Shown here: piece by piece, positions 17,129 through 24,492 of the stretch
Numbering within the stretch: the stretch's first letter is position 1
Layout: each line of letters opens with the position of its first letter
Assembly (NCBI GenBank): GCA_900768795.1
Contig: CAAGEH010000014.1
Coordinates: 27,551-91,550, forward strand
DNA length: 64,000 nucleotides
Direction of reading: 5' to 3'
From: an uncultured Collinsella sp.
Lineage (GTDB): Bacteria > Actinomycetota > Coriobacteriia > Coriobacteriales > Coriobacteriaceae
Notes under the pieces: model-generated
What the model saw: only the letters and a program-made list of their open reading frames with translations
What the model was told of the DNA's origin: nothing
Database searches by the model: none
Translations under genes and position numbers: made by a program

Positions 17129-17902
17129 TTACTCCCCTGAACAAGCGGACATGATGGGCAAGAATCCGAAGAGGGCTGCCATAATCAATCCATATGCAAT
17201 CCAAGGACCCCAAGCGCGAAGCCTAGAGATAATCGTTCTCCTTTGGATGCCCGTCTTGAGGTCTACGAGTAACGCGAACTCGTCGCTGTCGCCAAAGAGA
17301 TGCTCCGCTTTTGCGTATGCCTGATCAAATTTGGAGCGCCATGCTTCGGCGAGCGCGTCCTCTGCAGCGATGCGGTCGTTGCCAAGTTTTGGGGGAGCGA
17401 TGCAGTTGCCGCTTGCCATGGCGGCGAATTCGATAAGGTCATCCTTGCTGTTGGGAATGGGCCAGCTCCGAATCAGGCTGATCTTCCGTTCATCGGTTGC
17501 CGAGATGGTGTCGTTTTCGTTCTTCTTGCGTTTTTGAGGTCGCTTGCTCTCGATCAAGTCGAGCTTCTGCGAAAGCAGCGCAATCGAGCCGTCCGCCACA
17601 TCGCGGATTGCGTAGCCGCACGACGGGCAGATGATTGCATTCTTGTCGACAATCTCGCCGCAAGCGGGGCAGCGCTCAATCTTGGATTTTGACTTCTGCT
17701 CCTTTACGGGAGGCGCGCTCTCCTCGGTGGGTATAGCAGGTTTTTCGGTTGCTCGCGGGGGAACAGGGGCTTGTGGCGTGACGGGTGCTTGCGGGGGAAC
17801 GGGTTCGCAAGGTGCCGCGGCTGCTTCGATGCGCTTTCCGCAGTTTCCGCAAAAGACGTCGCCATCAACGAGCTTCGTCCCGCAGTTTGTGCAGTAGGCC
17901 AT
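17129..17902 (-). CDS. Double zinc-ribbon protein with C-terminal membrane helix
   Basis: 257 residues, no enzyme domain recognised. An N-terminal zinc ribbon (YCTNCGTKLVDGDVFCGNCG) is followed by a Pro-rich linker. A second ribbon (CPACGEIVDKNAIICPSCGY) follows, then a charged region and one membrane helix near the C-terminus (WGPWIAYGLIMAALFGFLPI). The start is the ATG at 17902 with AAGGAG upstream; a TTG two codons earlier is less likely. It lies ten bases downstream of the membrane protein ending at 17913 and three bases before the SPFH gene, so it belongs to their operon. A role as an adaptor holding zinc-ribbon domains at the membrane is an inference. Confidence 0.8.
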   Translation of the reverse strand: MAYCTNCGTKLVDGDVFCGNCGKRIEAAAAPCEPVPPQAPVTPQAPVPPRATEKPAIPTEESAPPVKEQKSKSKIERCPACGEIVDKNAIICPSCGYAIRDVADGSIALLSQKLDLIESKRPQKRKKNENDTISATDERKISLIRSWPIPNSKDDLIEFAAMASGNCIAPPKLGNDRIAAEDALAEAWRSKFDQAYAKAEHLFGDSDEFALLVDLKTGIQRRTIISRLRAWGPWIAYGLIMAALFGFLPIMSACSGE

Positions 17903-17912
17903 TATCAACTCC

Positions 17913-19139
17913 TTAGCGTGCCGACATCGAGACGGGTTCCAAGTGAAGCAGGCACGTCGATGCGTTGTAGTCTTTAACTATTGCCTTGATGTGCACGTTT
18001 GTGCCGGTGCGAATTTCGTCGAGGCTGTCGTCAAATCCCATGTCAATGGTGTTGACGTTTTCGTACTGCATTTCGGGACCTAGAGCATGATTGGGGTCGT
18101 AGTCGCCGGCGTTAATCAAAACATCCCAGCGCGTGGTGTAGTTGGCGTGTGGGGCGAGGTAGGCGATATTTCCGTCAAACTCAATGGTTTTGCCCGCGTA
18201 CTTAGATACAAACCAGCTTGCGTCCATGTCGCCGGAGGAGAGCAAGGTTGCAAGATCGGGGCAATTAGCCGTTGTCAGTACGGTGTCTTGATCGGAAGCG
18301 GGCTGCGTGGCTTCGTCGGTTTGCTCGGGAGAGTTCGCATCCTCCGCTTCTGGTTTTTCGGTCTCCTTCTTTTGGGAAGGCTCGCTGTCCGCTTTCTTTT
18401 CCTCTTTCTTCTTTTTGCTTGCTTGTGATGGCGTCTCCGTGCTGTTGCTGCTGTCGGTTGAAGCTTTTACTTCTAGCTGGCTGATTTCAATCTGGTCATG
18501 TTTTGCATACACAGTGCAGCTGATTTTTTCGTTCTGATCGACCTTGAATGTTTTTCTTCCGTCGACGCTTGAGTCGTCCTTTTTCTGGACCCTAAGCGTG
18601 TGCTGTCCCTTGTCGAGCGTGAGGTCCCATGAATCTTCGGCTCCGTGATCGAGTGTGCCGATTTCTTCCGAATCAACGTAGATAGCAAGGTCGTAGCGAG
18701 AGAAGAGGAGGTTCTCGCTGCAATCCACGGAAAGATGGACTTGATAGCTTGAGGCATCCTGAACGGGTTCGCTGGTTTTCTTTGAGCCATTTGCACCGAG
18801 CGCGATTGCTGCTGCTACGAAGATGACTATTATTGCTAGGCCGATGCCGGCTATTCCAAGGATTCGCCAGGGGCGTTGGGGCGCATGATTTGCCCTGAGT
18901 TTTTTCCGAGCCTGTGATATCGAGGCTGAGGATTTGCGGGCGATGGAATCAATTATTTTCGAGGCGTCTTTGCTGCGAGCTGTTTTTGGTAGCGGTGCCT
19001 TAGGGGACTCGTCGAACTCTGCGGCATTCCGATATTCGGATGGGGAATCATTCGCCGTAGAGTTCATTTCCTGTTTGCCGGCGGCGCTTGCCGTCGCGTC
19101 ATCAAGAGCATCTTTTGCGCGGCTAGCGAGTTCGCTCAC
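17913..19139 (-). CDS. Membrane protein, downstream part of a gene split by an in-frame TGA
   Basis: This frame continues, without any shift, the zinc-ribbon frame that ends at the TGA at 19158-19160. The first usable codon is GTG at 19139, but no ribosome-binding site precedes it. As drawn it is 408 residues: a helical Ala/Ser-rich start, one membrane helix (WRILGIAGIGLAIIVIFVAA), then an outside part. The outside part has a PEGA-like beta domain (LDHGAEDSWDLTLDKGQHTL), a Lys/Glu-rich linker, and a C-terminal domain that resembles DUF4839 from memory (FVSKYAGKTIEFDGNIAYLA). Either the gene carries a nonsense mutation, or TGA is read through. It is translated before the zinc-ribbon gene at 17129. 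Confidence 0.65.
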   Translation of the reverse strand: MSELASRAKDALDDATASAAGKQEMNSTANDSPSEYRNAAEFDESPKAPLPKTARSKDASKIIDSIARKSSASISQARKKLRANHAPQRPWRILGIAGIGLAIIVIFVAAAIALGANGSKKTSEPVQDASSYQVHLSVDCSENLLFSRYDLAIYVDSEEIGTLDHGAEDSWDLTLDKGQHTLRVQKKDDSSVDGRKTFKVDQNEKISCTVYAKHDQIEISQLEVKASTDSSNSTETPSQASKKKKEEKKADSEPSQKKETEKPEAEDANSPEQTDEATQPASDQDTVLTTANCPDLATLLSSGDMDASWFVSKYAGKTIEFDGNIAYLAPHANYTTRWDVLINAGDYDPNHALGPEMQYENVNTIDMGFDDSLDEIRTGTNVHIKAIVKDYNASTCLLHLEPVSMSAR

Positions 19140-19157
19140 GGCGCCCGCCGCGATGGC

Positions 19158-19427
19158 TCAGGCCTTTGCTGCTAGTCCGCCAAGCGCGTCTGCGGCCGTT
19201 GCCAGGCTGTCGGTCAGCTCATTTGCGGCTGCATTGTTCGTAGAATTGTGGGGAATCGGAGGGATATTACCTGCCTCGCCAGAGGGGGCATTGTCGGAGA
19301 CGGGCTCGACGGGACCGGTTCGACGGTCTTCCGGAGTGCATCTAACAGCGTCTATCTCTGAGCCGCATTTGGGACAAAAATGCAGACCGGGGCGTAACTC
19401 ATTTCCACATTTTGGGCAAAAAGCCAT
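19158..19427 (-). CDS. Zinc-ribbon protein, upstream part of the TGA-split gene
   Basis: 89 residues up to a TGA at 19158-19160. The N-terminus is a clean zinc ribbon (CPKCGNELRPGLHFCPKCGS), followed by a low-complexity linker and an Ala-rich helix (LATAADALGGLAAKA) cut off by the stop. After the TGA the same frame continues with AIAAGAVSELASRAKDALDD, a natural extension of that helix. The intact product would therefore be about 504 residues: zinc ribbon, helix, membrane segment and extracellular domains. GAAGGCG precedes the ATG. The promoter region upstream carries one of the three shared palindromes. It could work as a free zinc-ribbon peptide if the stop is real. Confidence 0.6.
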   Translation of the reverse strand: MAFCPKCGNELRPGLHFCPKCGSEIDAVRCTPEDRRTGPVEPVSDNAPSGEAGNIPPIPHNSTNNAAANELTDSLATAADALGGLAAKA

Positions 19428-19586
19428 ATTCGCCTTCTTTGAAAATCGTATGGTTGCGTTTGCCGGCTCGTCGGATATAACTCACGCTTGGGATGGGAAA
19501 TAACTCGGAAAAATCGAGAGGGCTTAAGGCGCCGGAACGCTTTGAGGCCCTGTTCCGCTTTTGGCGATCGTTTGACAGCGCTGGTT

Positions 19587-19634
19587 AATTTATTGTGTAG
19601 GTACAAGGGCTGTGATTCATCAGTTGGCAACTGA
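19587..19634 (-). promoter_or_regulatory. Shared palindrome site 1 and its promoter
   Basis: TCAGTTGGCAACTGA at 19620-19634 is a perfect palindrome around one base. On the minus strand the -10-like hexamer TAAATT (19587-19592) follows after exactly 27 bp. The same palindrome and spacing occur at site 2, and the sequence between palindrome and hexamer is also similar. The next gene downstream starts at 19427, leaving a leader of about 150 bases in which I see no structure. Confidence 0.6.
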
Positions 19635-19748
19635 ATCACGGGGTTGAACGTGCGCAGCCTTGGCGTTCTTGGGCCATTACGGCCGGGATTCGGCGTGGGC
19701 TTTGTAGCTTGCGAAGCGTGATCGGACTTTATGCCAAGGCACCAAAGG

Positions 19749-19785
19749 GGCGCCGCCGTGAGCAATGCGAGCTCGTGGCGGCGCC
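19749..19785 (-). terminator. Probable terminator of the PASTA-like lipoprotein gene
   Basis: GGCGCCGCC (19749-19757) pairs with GGCGGCGCC (19777-19785). It lies 30 bp past the stop of the minus-strand lipoprotein gene and is followed on that strand by CCTTTGG, a weak T-tract. Confidence 0.5.
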
Positions 19786-19814
19786 TCTTCTGTTTACTAA
19801 TCAGATATTTGGGA

Positions 19815-20693
19815 CTACTTGATTTTCTTAACGGTCAGCGCGACAGAATCAATTGACTTCGAACTGACTAGGTTTGAAGACTCCTCGCCGTTGGAATCGG
19901 TGCTGTAGACCAGTTTAATCTCAGAGTTGGGAGCAACGTTTTGAGAGACAACGACGTAGCTTGCAAGAGCGGAGGAGTCAGTCGGGTCTATATAGGCGCC
20001 GTCTTCAGAAACAATATCGAACTTGATATAGGTTGGGCCATAGGAATCGTTGAAGGTGTTTGCAAGGGAGAGATAGCCACAGTCTGCAAGATTTCTACCT
20101 ACATAGTCTTTAATGAAATAGGTGTATTTATCTGTGGCGGGATTGATTTTCGTTAAATCCGCGGACTTGTTTGTTGTACTGCCGACTTTGGCAAGCGATA
20201 GCACGATTTCGTCAACGGTTTGCGTCGAGACGAAGGAGGTATCTTCATCGTCCGAGTCTTCATCGTCCGAGTCTTCACCGTCCGAGTCGCTCGTAAACGT
20301 ATAGGTGAACTCGGTGTTGGGCTTAAGGTTCTGCGAAACGACTTTCCAGTCTTGAAGGTCGGAGTCGTCCCAATCGTTTTCATCTGACCCTAAATCGACA
20401 TGAGATCCATCTGGCGTGACGAATACGATTTTGAGCGTGCCGTCTCCATAACGATCGTGCCTCATTTTGTCGAGGGCTGTGTAGCCCACCTGGCGTGCGT
20501 TCATTCCGACATAGTTTTTGACATATTGAATGTGGGGGTCATCCGACGATTTGATCTTAACCGGCGCAGGCGACTCGGTTTTTTGTGCTTCATTTTGAGT
20601 CGCGGTTGACCCGGTTTGGGCTGGAGCCGAGCAGCCGCTAATCGCTAGTGCCAGTGAGCTTGCGAGGCCGATGATGACAAGAGTCCTGTTCAT
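19815..20693 (-). CDS. Lipoprotein with two PASTA-like repeats
   Basis: 292 residues, exported and lipid-anchored: signal MNRTLVIIGLASSLALAISG with the lipobox Cys following. Two similar domains follow, starting YVKNYVGMNARQVGYTALDK and YFIKDYVGRNLADCGYLSLA. Each ends with a PASTA-like strand (WKVVSQNLKPNTEFTYTF; YVVVSQNVAPNSEIKLVY). Between them is a highly acidic Asp/Glu/Ser stretch made by 15-bp DNA repeats. PASTA domains normally form the outer part of PknB-type kinases; here they are on a separate lipoprotein next to a kinase gene. AAGGA precedes the ATG at 20693. A shared palindrome lies 62 bp upstream. The domain call is by eye and needs a profile search. Confidence 0.75.
   Translation of the reverse strand: MNRTLVIIGLASSLALAISGCSAPAQTGSTATQNEAQKTESPAPVKIKSSDDPHIQYVKNYVGMNARQVGYTALDKMRHDRYGDGTLKIVFVTPDGSHVDLGSDENDWDDSDLQDWKVVSQNLKPNTEFTYTFTSDSDGEDSDDEDSDDEDTSFVSTQTVDEIVLSLAKVGSTTNKSADLTKINPATDKYTYFIKDYVGRNLADCGYLSLANTFNDSYGPTYIKFDIVSEDGAYIDPTDSSALASYVVVSQNVAPNSEIKLVYSTDSNGEESSNLVSSKSIDSVALTVKKIK
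20242..20286 (-). repeat. Three tandem 15-bp repeats coding an acidic stretch
   Basis: TCTTCATCGTCCGAG at 20242-20256 and 20257-20271, then a copy with one change at 20272-20286. Each unit encodes five residues of the Asp/Glu/Ser stretch of the lipoprotein. Copy number could change by slippage without breaking the frame. Confidence 0.85.
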
Positions 20694-20721
20694 GGAAATC
20701 CTTCCCTTCGATATTCCGACA

Positions 20722-20769
20722 TAGATATTGTTGTGGTGGGAAGGGTTTGATTCCTCAGTTGTCAACTGA
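20722..20769 (-). promoter_or_regulatory. Shared palindrome site 2 and its promoter
   Basis: TCAGTTGTCAACTGA at 20755-20769, with the -10-like TATCTA (20722-20727) exactly 27 bp downstream on the minus strand. It is 62 bp upstream of the lipoprotein ATG. The flank on the left, TGATTCC, and on the right, ATC, also match site 1. Confidence 0.6.
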
Positions 20770-20803
20770 ATCGACGGCGCTGTCGACGAACGGCGCTATG
20801 GAG

Positions 20804-22447
20804 TTACCACTGAGCGGCGTAAATATCGCAGCTCGTGTACTCGGGTGGATTTTGGACGTCGACCGAAACGGGGACCGTTGAGCCAACGGCGGGACAGTCG
20901 GTGAATTCGTCGTAGCCGGCAACGATCCTGCCCTGCTTGTCACGCAGGATGGCCGATAGAAAGACCTGGGTCTTATCAAAATCGCTCGGGGCGCTTTGGA
21001 GTTTGAGTTTTGCCGAGAACGAATGCATGCCGTCGGCCCCATCGGACTCGCCGTTATCGAAGATTTTGTACGTCGGTGCTTCGGTGGGGGTGTCGAGCGC
21101 GACGCCGCTGGGCTTGACGGCCTTGAACTCGACGCGCGCGGGGGCGGTGCCGTTTCCCGTCTGGTCGCCAAAGTAGACGGTCTGGCCGGGCTCGATGGCG
21201 CTGTAGATTTTTTCGTCCGTAAAGATCACGTTGCCGTTTGCGTCGTATCCGTAGATCTTAACGGTGGGGAATGCGATGGCGGCAGAGCCGTCGGAGTTTT
21301 TAAGGCCGATGCCAAAATAGACGTATCCACCCTCACCTGCAGACCAGCCGGACTCAACGATTGAGAGTTCGGCGGACAGGCGGCTGGTATCGCTTGCCGT
21401 ATTTGCCTTTTGTGGAGCGGAGGCGCCGCCGGACTGGTCGGCTTGCGACGAGGACGCGCGGTCGCCGCTGTTTTCCCGAGCGGCGTGAAAGGACGAAATG
21501 GCAATCGCGCCGCCAGCTAGCAAACCGGCAAGCACTGCGGCGATGAGTATCAGTTTTAGCAGAAGACTGCCGAGGGCCTGAGCTCCGGTTTTCTCCGGTT
21601 GGTGTTTCTGCGCGTGCGTTCTTGTCGTCGCTTTGGCCTTGTCGGCTTGCTGGCTTGCGTCAGAAGATGCCCGGTCGGTTTTCGGTTGGGACGAGCCGGC
21701 GAGCACCTCTGCCATATCGTTCGCAGACTGGAACCGCGCGCTTGGCTCAAACGAGCAGGCGCGCGTGATGGCATGGACAAGCTTTGCGGGCGCATGCTCA
21801 AGAATCGCCTTAAGCGCTTGCTCGTACGTCTCGTCATCGGGCCGGATGCCCGTGAGTGCGAAGCCAAGGACGCGTCCAATGGAGTAGACGTCGCTGCGCG
21901 CGTCGGTCTGGGCAAAGCCGTATTGTTCGGGCGAGGCGAACCCCCAAGTTCCGAGGGAGGTCGTGTCCTTGCTTGCCCCTTCGACGCGCATGCGGGCAAT
22001 ACCGAGGTCGATGAGGTGTGCGCCGTTCGCGGCAACCACGATATTGTTGGGGGAAATGTCACGGTGGACGATACCGTGTCTGTGGAGCTCCTCGGCTGCC
22101 TCGCAAAGCTCGATGCCAAGCGAGACGGCAGACTCCGACGTCAGCGGTCCATCGGTTTCGATCACTTTGGAAAGCGCTCGACCCGGCACGAAGTCGTAGA
22201 CGACAACAAAGTGCTCGGGCAGTTCGTAAGTCGCCTCGACGCGGGGAAGGCGGGGCGAACTGCATTCGGTGAGCGCCGACCATACATTGCGACGGGCAAG
22301 TTCCTGCCGAATCTTTTTTCGCACGAAGGGACCGGCTCCGTCGATCGTGACGAGTTCGGTGATGCCGTCTTCGCCACGCGCGAGCACCTGCTCGACGCGA
22401 TAGGTGTCGTCGAGGCTCATGGCGTGCATGAGCTGGTTGTCGTTCAA
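20804..22447 (-). CDS. Membrane Ser/Thr protein kinase with extracellular beta domains
   Basis: 547 residues from a TTG start at 22447 (ATGs at 22429 and 22420 are alternatives). Residues about 15-250 are a eukaryotic-type kinase: Lys in FVRKKI, catalytic loop HRDISPNN at 128-135, metal-binding DLG at 147-149 in place of DFG, and ASPEQ in the activation segment. An Ala/Ser/Lys-rich juxtamembrane linker follows, then one membrane helix at about 291-317. The outside region has two beta-rich segments resembling FxLYD/Ig-like domains rather than PASTA repeats. A run of nine G lies right before the start. A shared palindrome lies 72 bp upstream. It is preceded on the same strand by an HTH gene and followed by the PASTA-like lipoprotein gene, its likely partner. 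Confidence 0.88.
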   Translation of the reverse strand: MNDNQLMHAMSLDDTYRVEQVLARGEDGITELVTIDGAGPFVRKKIRQELARRNVWSALTECSSPRLPRVEATYELPEHFVVVYDFVPGRALSKVIETDGPLTSESAVSLGIELCEAAEELHRHGIVHRDISPNNIVVAANGAHLIDLGIARMRVEGASKDTTSLGTWGFASPEQYGFAQTDARSDVYSIGRVLGFALTGIRPDDETYEQALKAILEHAPAKLVHAITRACSFEPSARFQSANDMAEVLAGSSQPKTDRASSDASQQADKAKATTRTHAQKHQPEKTGAQALGSLLLKLILIAAVLAGLLAGGAIAISSFHAARENSGDRASSSQADQSGGASAPQKANTASDTSRLSAELSIVESGWSAGEGGYVYFGIGLKNSDGSAAIAFPTVKIYGYDANGNVIFTDEKIYSAIEPGQTVYFGDQTGNGTAPARVEFKAVKPSGVALDTPTEAPTYKIFDNGESDGADGMHSFSAKLKLQSAPSDFDKTQVFLSAILRDKQGRIVAGYDEFTDCPAVGSTVPVSVDVQNPPEYTSCDIYAAQW

Positions 22448-22452
22448 GCCGT

Positions 22453-22461
22453 CCCCCCCCC
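22453..22461 (-). repeat. Nine-base homopolymer (G on the coding strand) at the kinase start
   Basis: Nine C on the plus strand, so nine G just upstream of the kinase TTG. An ATG sits immediately before the tract (22464-22466). With nine G it opens another frame; with eight it would be in frame with the kinase. Confidence 0.85.
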
Positions 22462-22518
22462 TTCATGTTAGCTGGGCAAATGCCCCTAGAATGATATGAC
22501 AACGACTGTTCCGTTTGT

Positions 22519-22533
22519 TCAGTTGGCAACTGA
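22519..22533 (-). promoter_or_regulatory. Shared palindrome site 3, upstream of the kinase
   Basis: TCAGTTGGCAACTGA, identical to site 1, 72 bp upstream of the kinase start. A -10-like TATCAT follows after 22 bp on the minus strand (22491-22496), or ATTCTA after 26 bp, so the spacing is less exact than at sites 1 and 2. Confidence 0.6.
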
Positions 22534-22582
22534 AGCGGGTGTGGAGGTGATGGGGCTGCGGGACTCGCGAAAGCTTGGGCGT

Positions 22583-23035
22583 CTATTTGAGCGGATTGGT
22601 CCCCAAAAGCGTCTTTTCGCCTAAACGGTAGAGCGCGTCATCGGTGCAGGCGCGGCTCATGCCGCGTTCGATGCACCAGATGATGATGGCATCGCGGCGG
22701 TTCTTGCACCAAAGCTCGGCGACGCTGTCGAGCCTCAAAAGGCGCTGCGTCTCGCGAAGCGTGCAGCCGATGCCGAGCGCCAGCATGATGGCGTGGTCTC
22801 GCCCGGGGCGGCTCTTGCCGGCAAAGATGTCGTACACAACGGTTGAGTTGAGGCCCGAGTTGCGCGCGACGTCCGAACGCTTGATGCGGCGCTCGTCGAT
22901 GAGGCAGCGCAGGTACGAGGGAAGCGTTTGATCGACGGTCTCGCATTCATCAAGATAAGCGTCGATACTCGAGTTTGCCAGCAGCCGCTTGAGCAGGTCT
23001 TCTGTCAGGTGTTCGCGTTTGTTCTGAGTTGCCAA
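22583..23035 (-). CDS. HTH DNA-binding protein, XRE-like
   Basis: 150 residues from a TTG start at 23035, chosen because GGAG lies five bases upstream and a TATACT hexamer (23066-23071) falls inside the longer reading to the ATG at 23095. The centre is a Cro/XRE-like helix-turn-helix (KRSDVARNSGLNSTVVYDIF) followed by RPGRDHAIMLALGIGCTLRE, as in small lambda-repressor-type proteins. There is an N-terminal helical part and a C-terminal extension with several Cys/Trp residues (ELWCKNRRDAIIIWCIERGM). It is the first gene of the minus-strand kinase block and is the obvious candidate to bind the shared palindrome, although that is only an inference from position. Confidence 0.75.
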   Translation of the reverse strand: MATQNKREHLTEDLLKRLLANSSIDAYLDECETVDQTLPSYLRCLIDERRIKRSDVARNSGLNSTVVYDIFAGKSRPGRDHAIMLALGIGCTLRETQRLLRLDSVAELWCKNRRDAIIIWCIERGMSRACTDDALYRLGEKTLLGTNPLK

Positions 23036-23065
23036 GAGGGCTCCAATCGTTGTCTCGACTTTAGA

Positions 23066-23071
23066 GTATAT
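23066..23071 (-). promoter_or_regulatory. -10 element of the HTH gene
   Basis: TATACT on the minus strand, 30 bp upstream of the TTG start at 23035. No good -35 is visible at the usual distance. Confidence 0.3.
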
Positions 23072-23095
23072 CGATAGGGCGGTCGCGGGACGCAT

Positions 23096-23369
23096 GGGGC
23101 GAGCGACTACTGTGCCTTATGGGGGGACGGTTTGCTCGTATGAATTTTGAAGCAAATGAAAATACTTTACTTAGTTAAAGAAAAGCGTTTTATCCGCGGC
23201 GCGCGGGGAGTACAATCTCCTGCATGCGAATCGACGCGCCATCGGCTTTGATGTTGCCCGCGTGTCCTGCCCGGCTCTACGCTCCGGGCATGCGACGTTG
23301 CGACGCGGCCGGCTTCGGTCCTTGCGTGCGGGTTCGCGAGTATGCAACCGTGTATGTAAGGAGCGACAT
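23096..23369 (+). other. ilvE leader region
   Basis: A TACAAT hexamer at 23211-23216 may be the ilvE -10. A 49-codon frame runs from ATG at 23224 to a TGA at 23371-23373 that overlaps the ilvE start codon. It is not rich in Leu, Ile or Val, so it does not look like a classic attenuation peptide. GCCCGG and CCGGGC around 23268-23288 can form a small hairpin. Confidence 0.3.
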
Positions 23370-24419
23370 ATGACTGTCGAGAAGAAAGATCTTGACTGGG
23401 GTAGCCTCGGTTTTGATTACATGCAGACCGACTACAGCTACGAGGCACACTGGAAGGACGGCAAGTGGGATGAGGGCGGTCTGACGACCGACCACACCAT
23501 GCACGTGTCCGAGTGCGGTGGCATCTTCCACTATTGCCAGGAGGTCTTTGAGGGCCTCAAGGCTTACACCACCAAGAGCGGCGATATCGTCTGCTTCCGT
23601 CCTGATATGAACGCAGAGCGTATGTACGATTCCGCTCAGCGCCTCGAGATGCCCCCGTTCCCCAAGGACAAGTTTGTCGATGCTGTTAAGCAGGTCGTCA
23701 AGGCCAACGCCGCCTGGGTTCCGCCCTTCGGTTCCGGCGCTACCCTGTATGTCCGCCCGTTTATGATCGGCTCTGGTAACGTGATCGGCGTGGCTCCCGC
23801 TCCTGAGTACACGTTCCGTATTCTCGTGACCCCGGTTGGTCCGTATTACAAGGGCGGTCTCAAGGCTGTTAAGCTGCGCGTTTCCGAGTACGACCGCGCT
23901 GCGCCTCACGGTACCGGCAACATCAAGGCCGGCCTGAACTACGCCATGAGCCTCAAGCCTTCCGTCGAGGCTCACTCCACCGGCTATGCCGACAACCTGT
24001 ATCTCGATTCCGAGACCCGCACCTACGTCGAGGAGACCGGCGGTGCTAACGTCCTGTTCGTCGACGGCAACACCCTCGTGGTGCCCAAGAGCCACACCGA
24101 CTCGATCCTGCCTTCCATCACCCGTCGTTCGCTCGTTCAGGTTGCTGAGGACCTTGGCATGACCGTGGACAATCGTCCGGTCGAGTGGGCAGAGGTTATG
24201 ACCGGCAAGTTCTCTGAGTGCGGCATGTGCGGCACCGCTGCTGTCATCTCGCCTGTCGGCCAGATCGACAACAAGGTCTATGGTGCCGATGAGACTGTCG
24301 TGTTCCCGGCAGGTCAGGTCGAGTGCGGCCCCGTTATGAAGAAGCTCCGTGAGACCCTCACGGGCATTCAGGACGGCGCTATCGAGGATAAGCACGGCTG
24401 GGTCGTCAAGGTCGCCTAA
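23370..24419 (+). CDS. ilvE: Branched-chain amino acid aminotransferase
   Basis: A PLP fold-type IV transaminase interconverting Leu, Ile and Val with their 2-oxo acids, 349 residues, the long BCAT form. PLP-binding Lys186 lies in GTGNIKAGLNYAMS. Other family marks are HYCQEVFEGLKAY near the N-terminus, TYVEETGGANVLFV and FSECGMCGTAAVISPVG, the last holding the Cys-x-x-Cys redox motif. The start is fixed by AAGGAG at 23358-23363, six bases before the ATG. A strong terminator follows directly, so the gene is monocistronic. No other branched-chain genes are in the window. Confidence 0.96.
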   Translation: MTVEKKDLDWGSLGFDYMQTDYSYEAHWKDGKWDEGGLTTDHTMHVSECGGIFHYCQEVFEGLKAYTTKSGDIVCFRPDMNAERMYDSAQRLEMPPFPKDKFVDAVKQVVKANAAWVPPFGSGATLYVRPFMIGSGNVIGVAPAPEYTFRILVTPVGPYYKGGLKAVKLRVSEYDRAAPHGTGNIKAGLNYAMSLKPSVEAHSTGYADNLYLDSETRTYVEETGGANVLFVDGNTLVVPKSHTDSILPSITRRSLVQVAEDLGMTVDNRPVEWAEVMTGKFSECGMCGTAAVISPVGQIDNKVYGADETVVFPAGQVECGPVMKKLRETLTGIQDGAIEDKHGWVVKVA

Positions 24420-24458
24420 TAGCCTAACCCCAGTAGCTGAGTCAATAGCAGCTTATGT

Positions 24459-24492
24459 AAGGTCCCGTTGCGTTTGCGATGGGACCTTTTTT
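24459..24492 (+). terminator. ilvE terminator
   Basis: AAGGTCCC (24459-24466) pairs with GGGACCTT (24481-24488), followed by a run of T to 24492. Confidence 0.85.

Noticed and set aside
19158..19160. Selenocysteine at the in-frame TGA
   Set aside because: The context is an Ala-rich helix with no redox motif, and no SECIS-like hairpin is evident just downstream. A mutation or simple readthrough is more likely.
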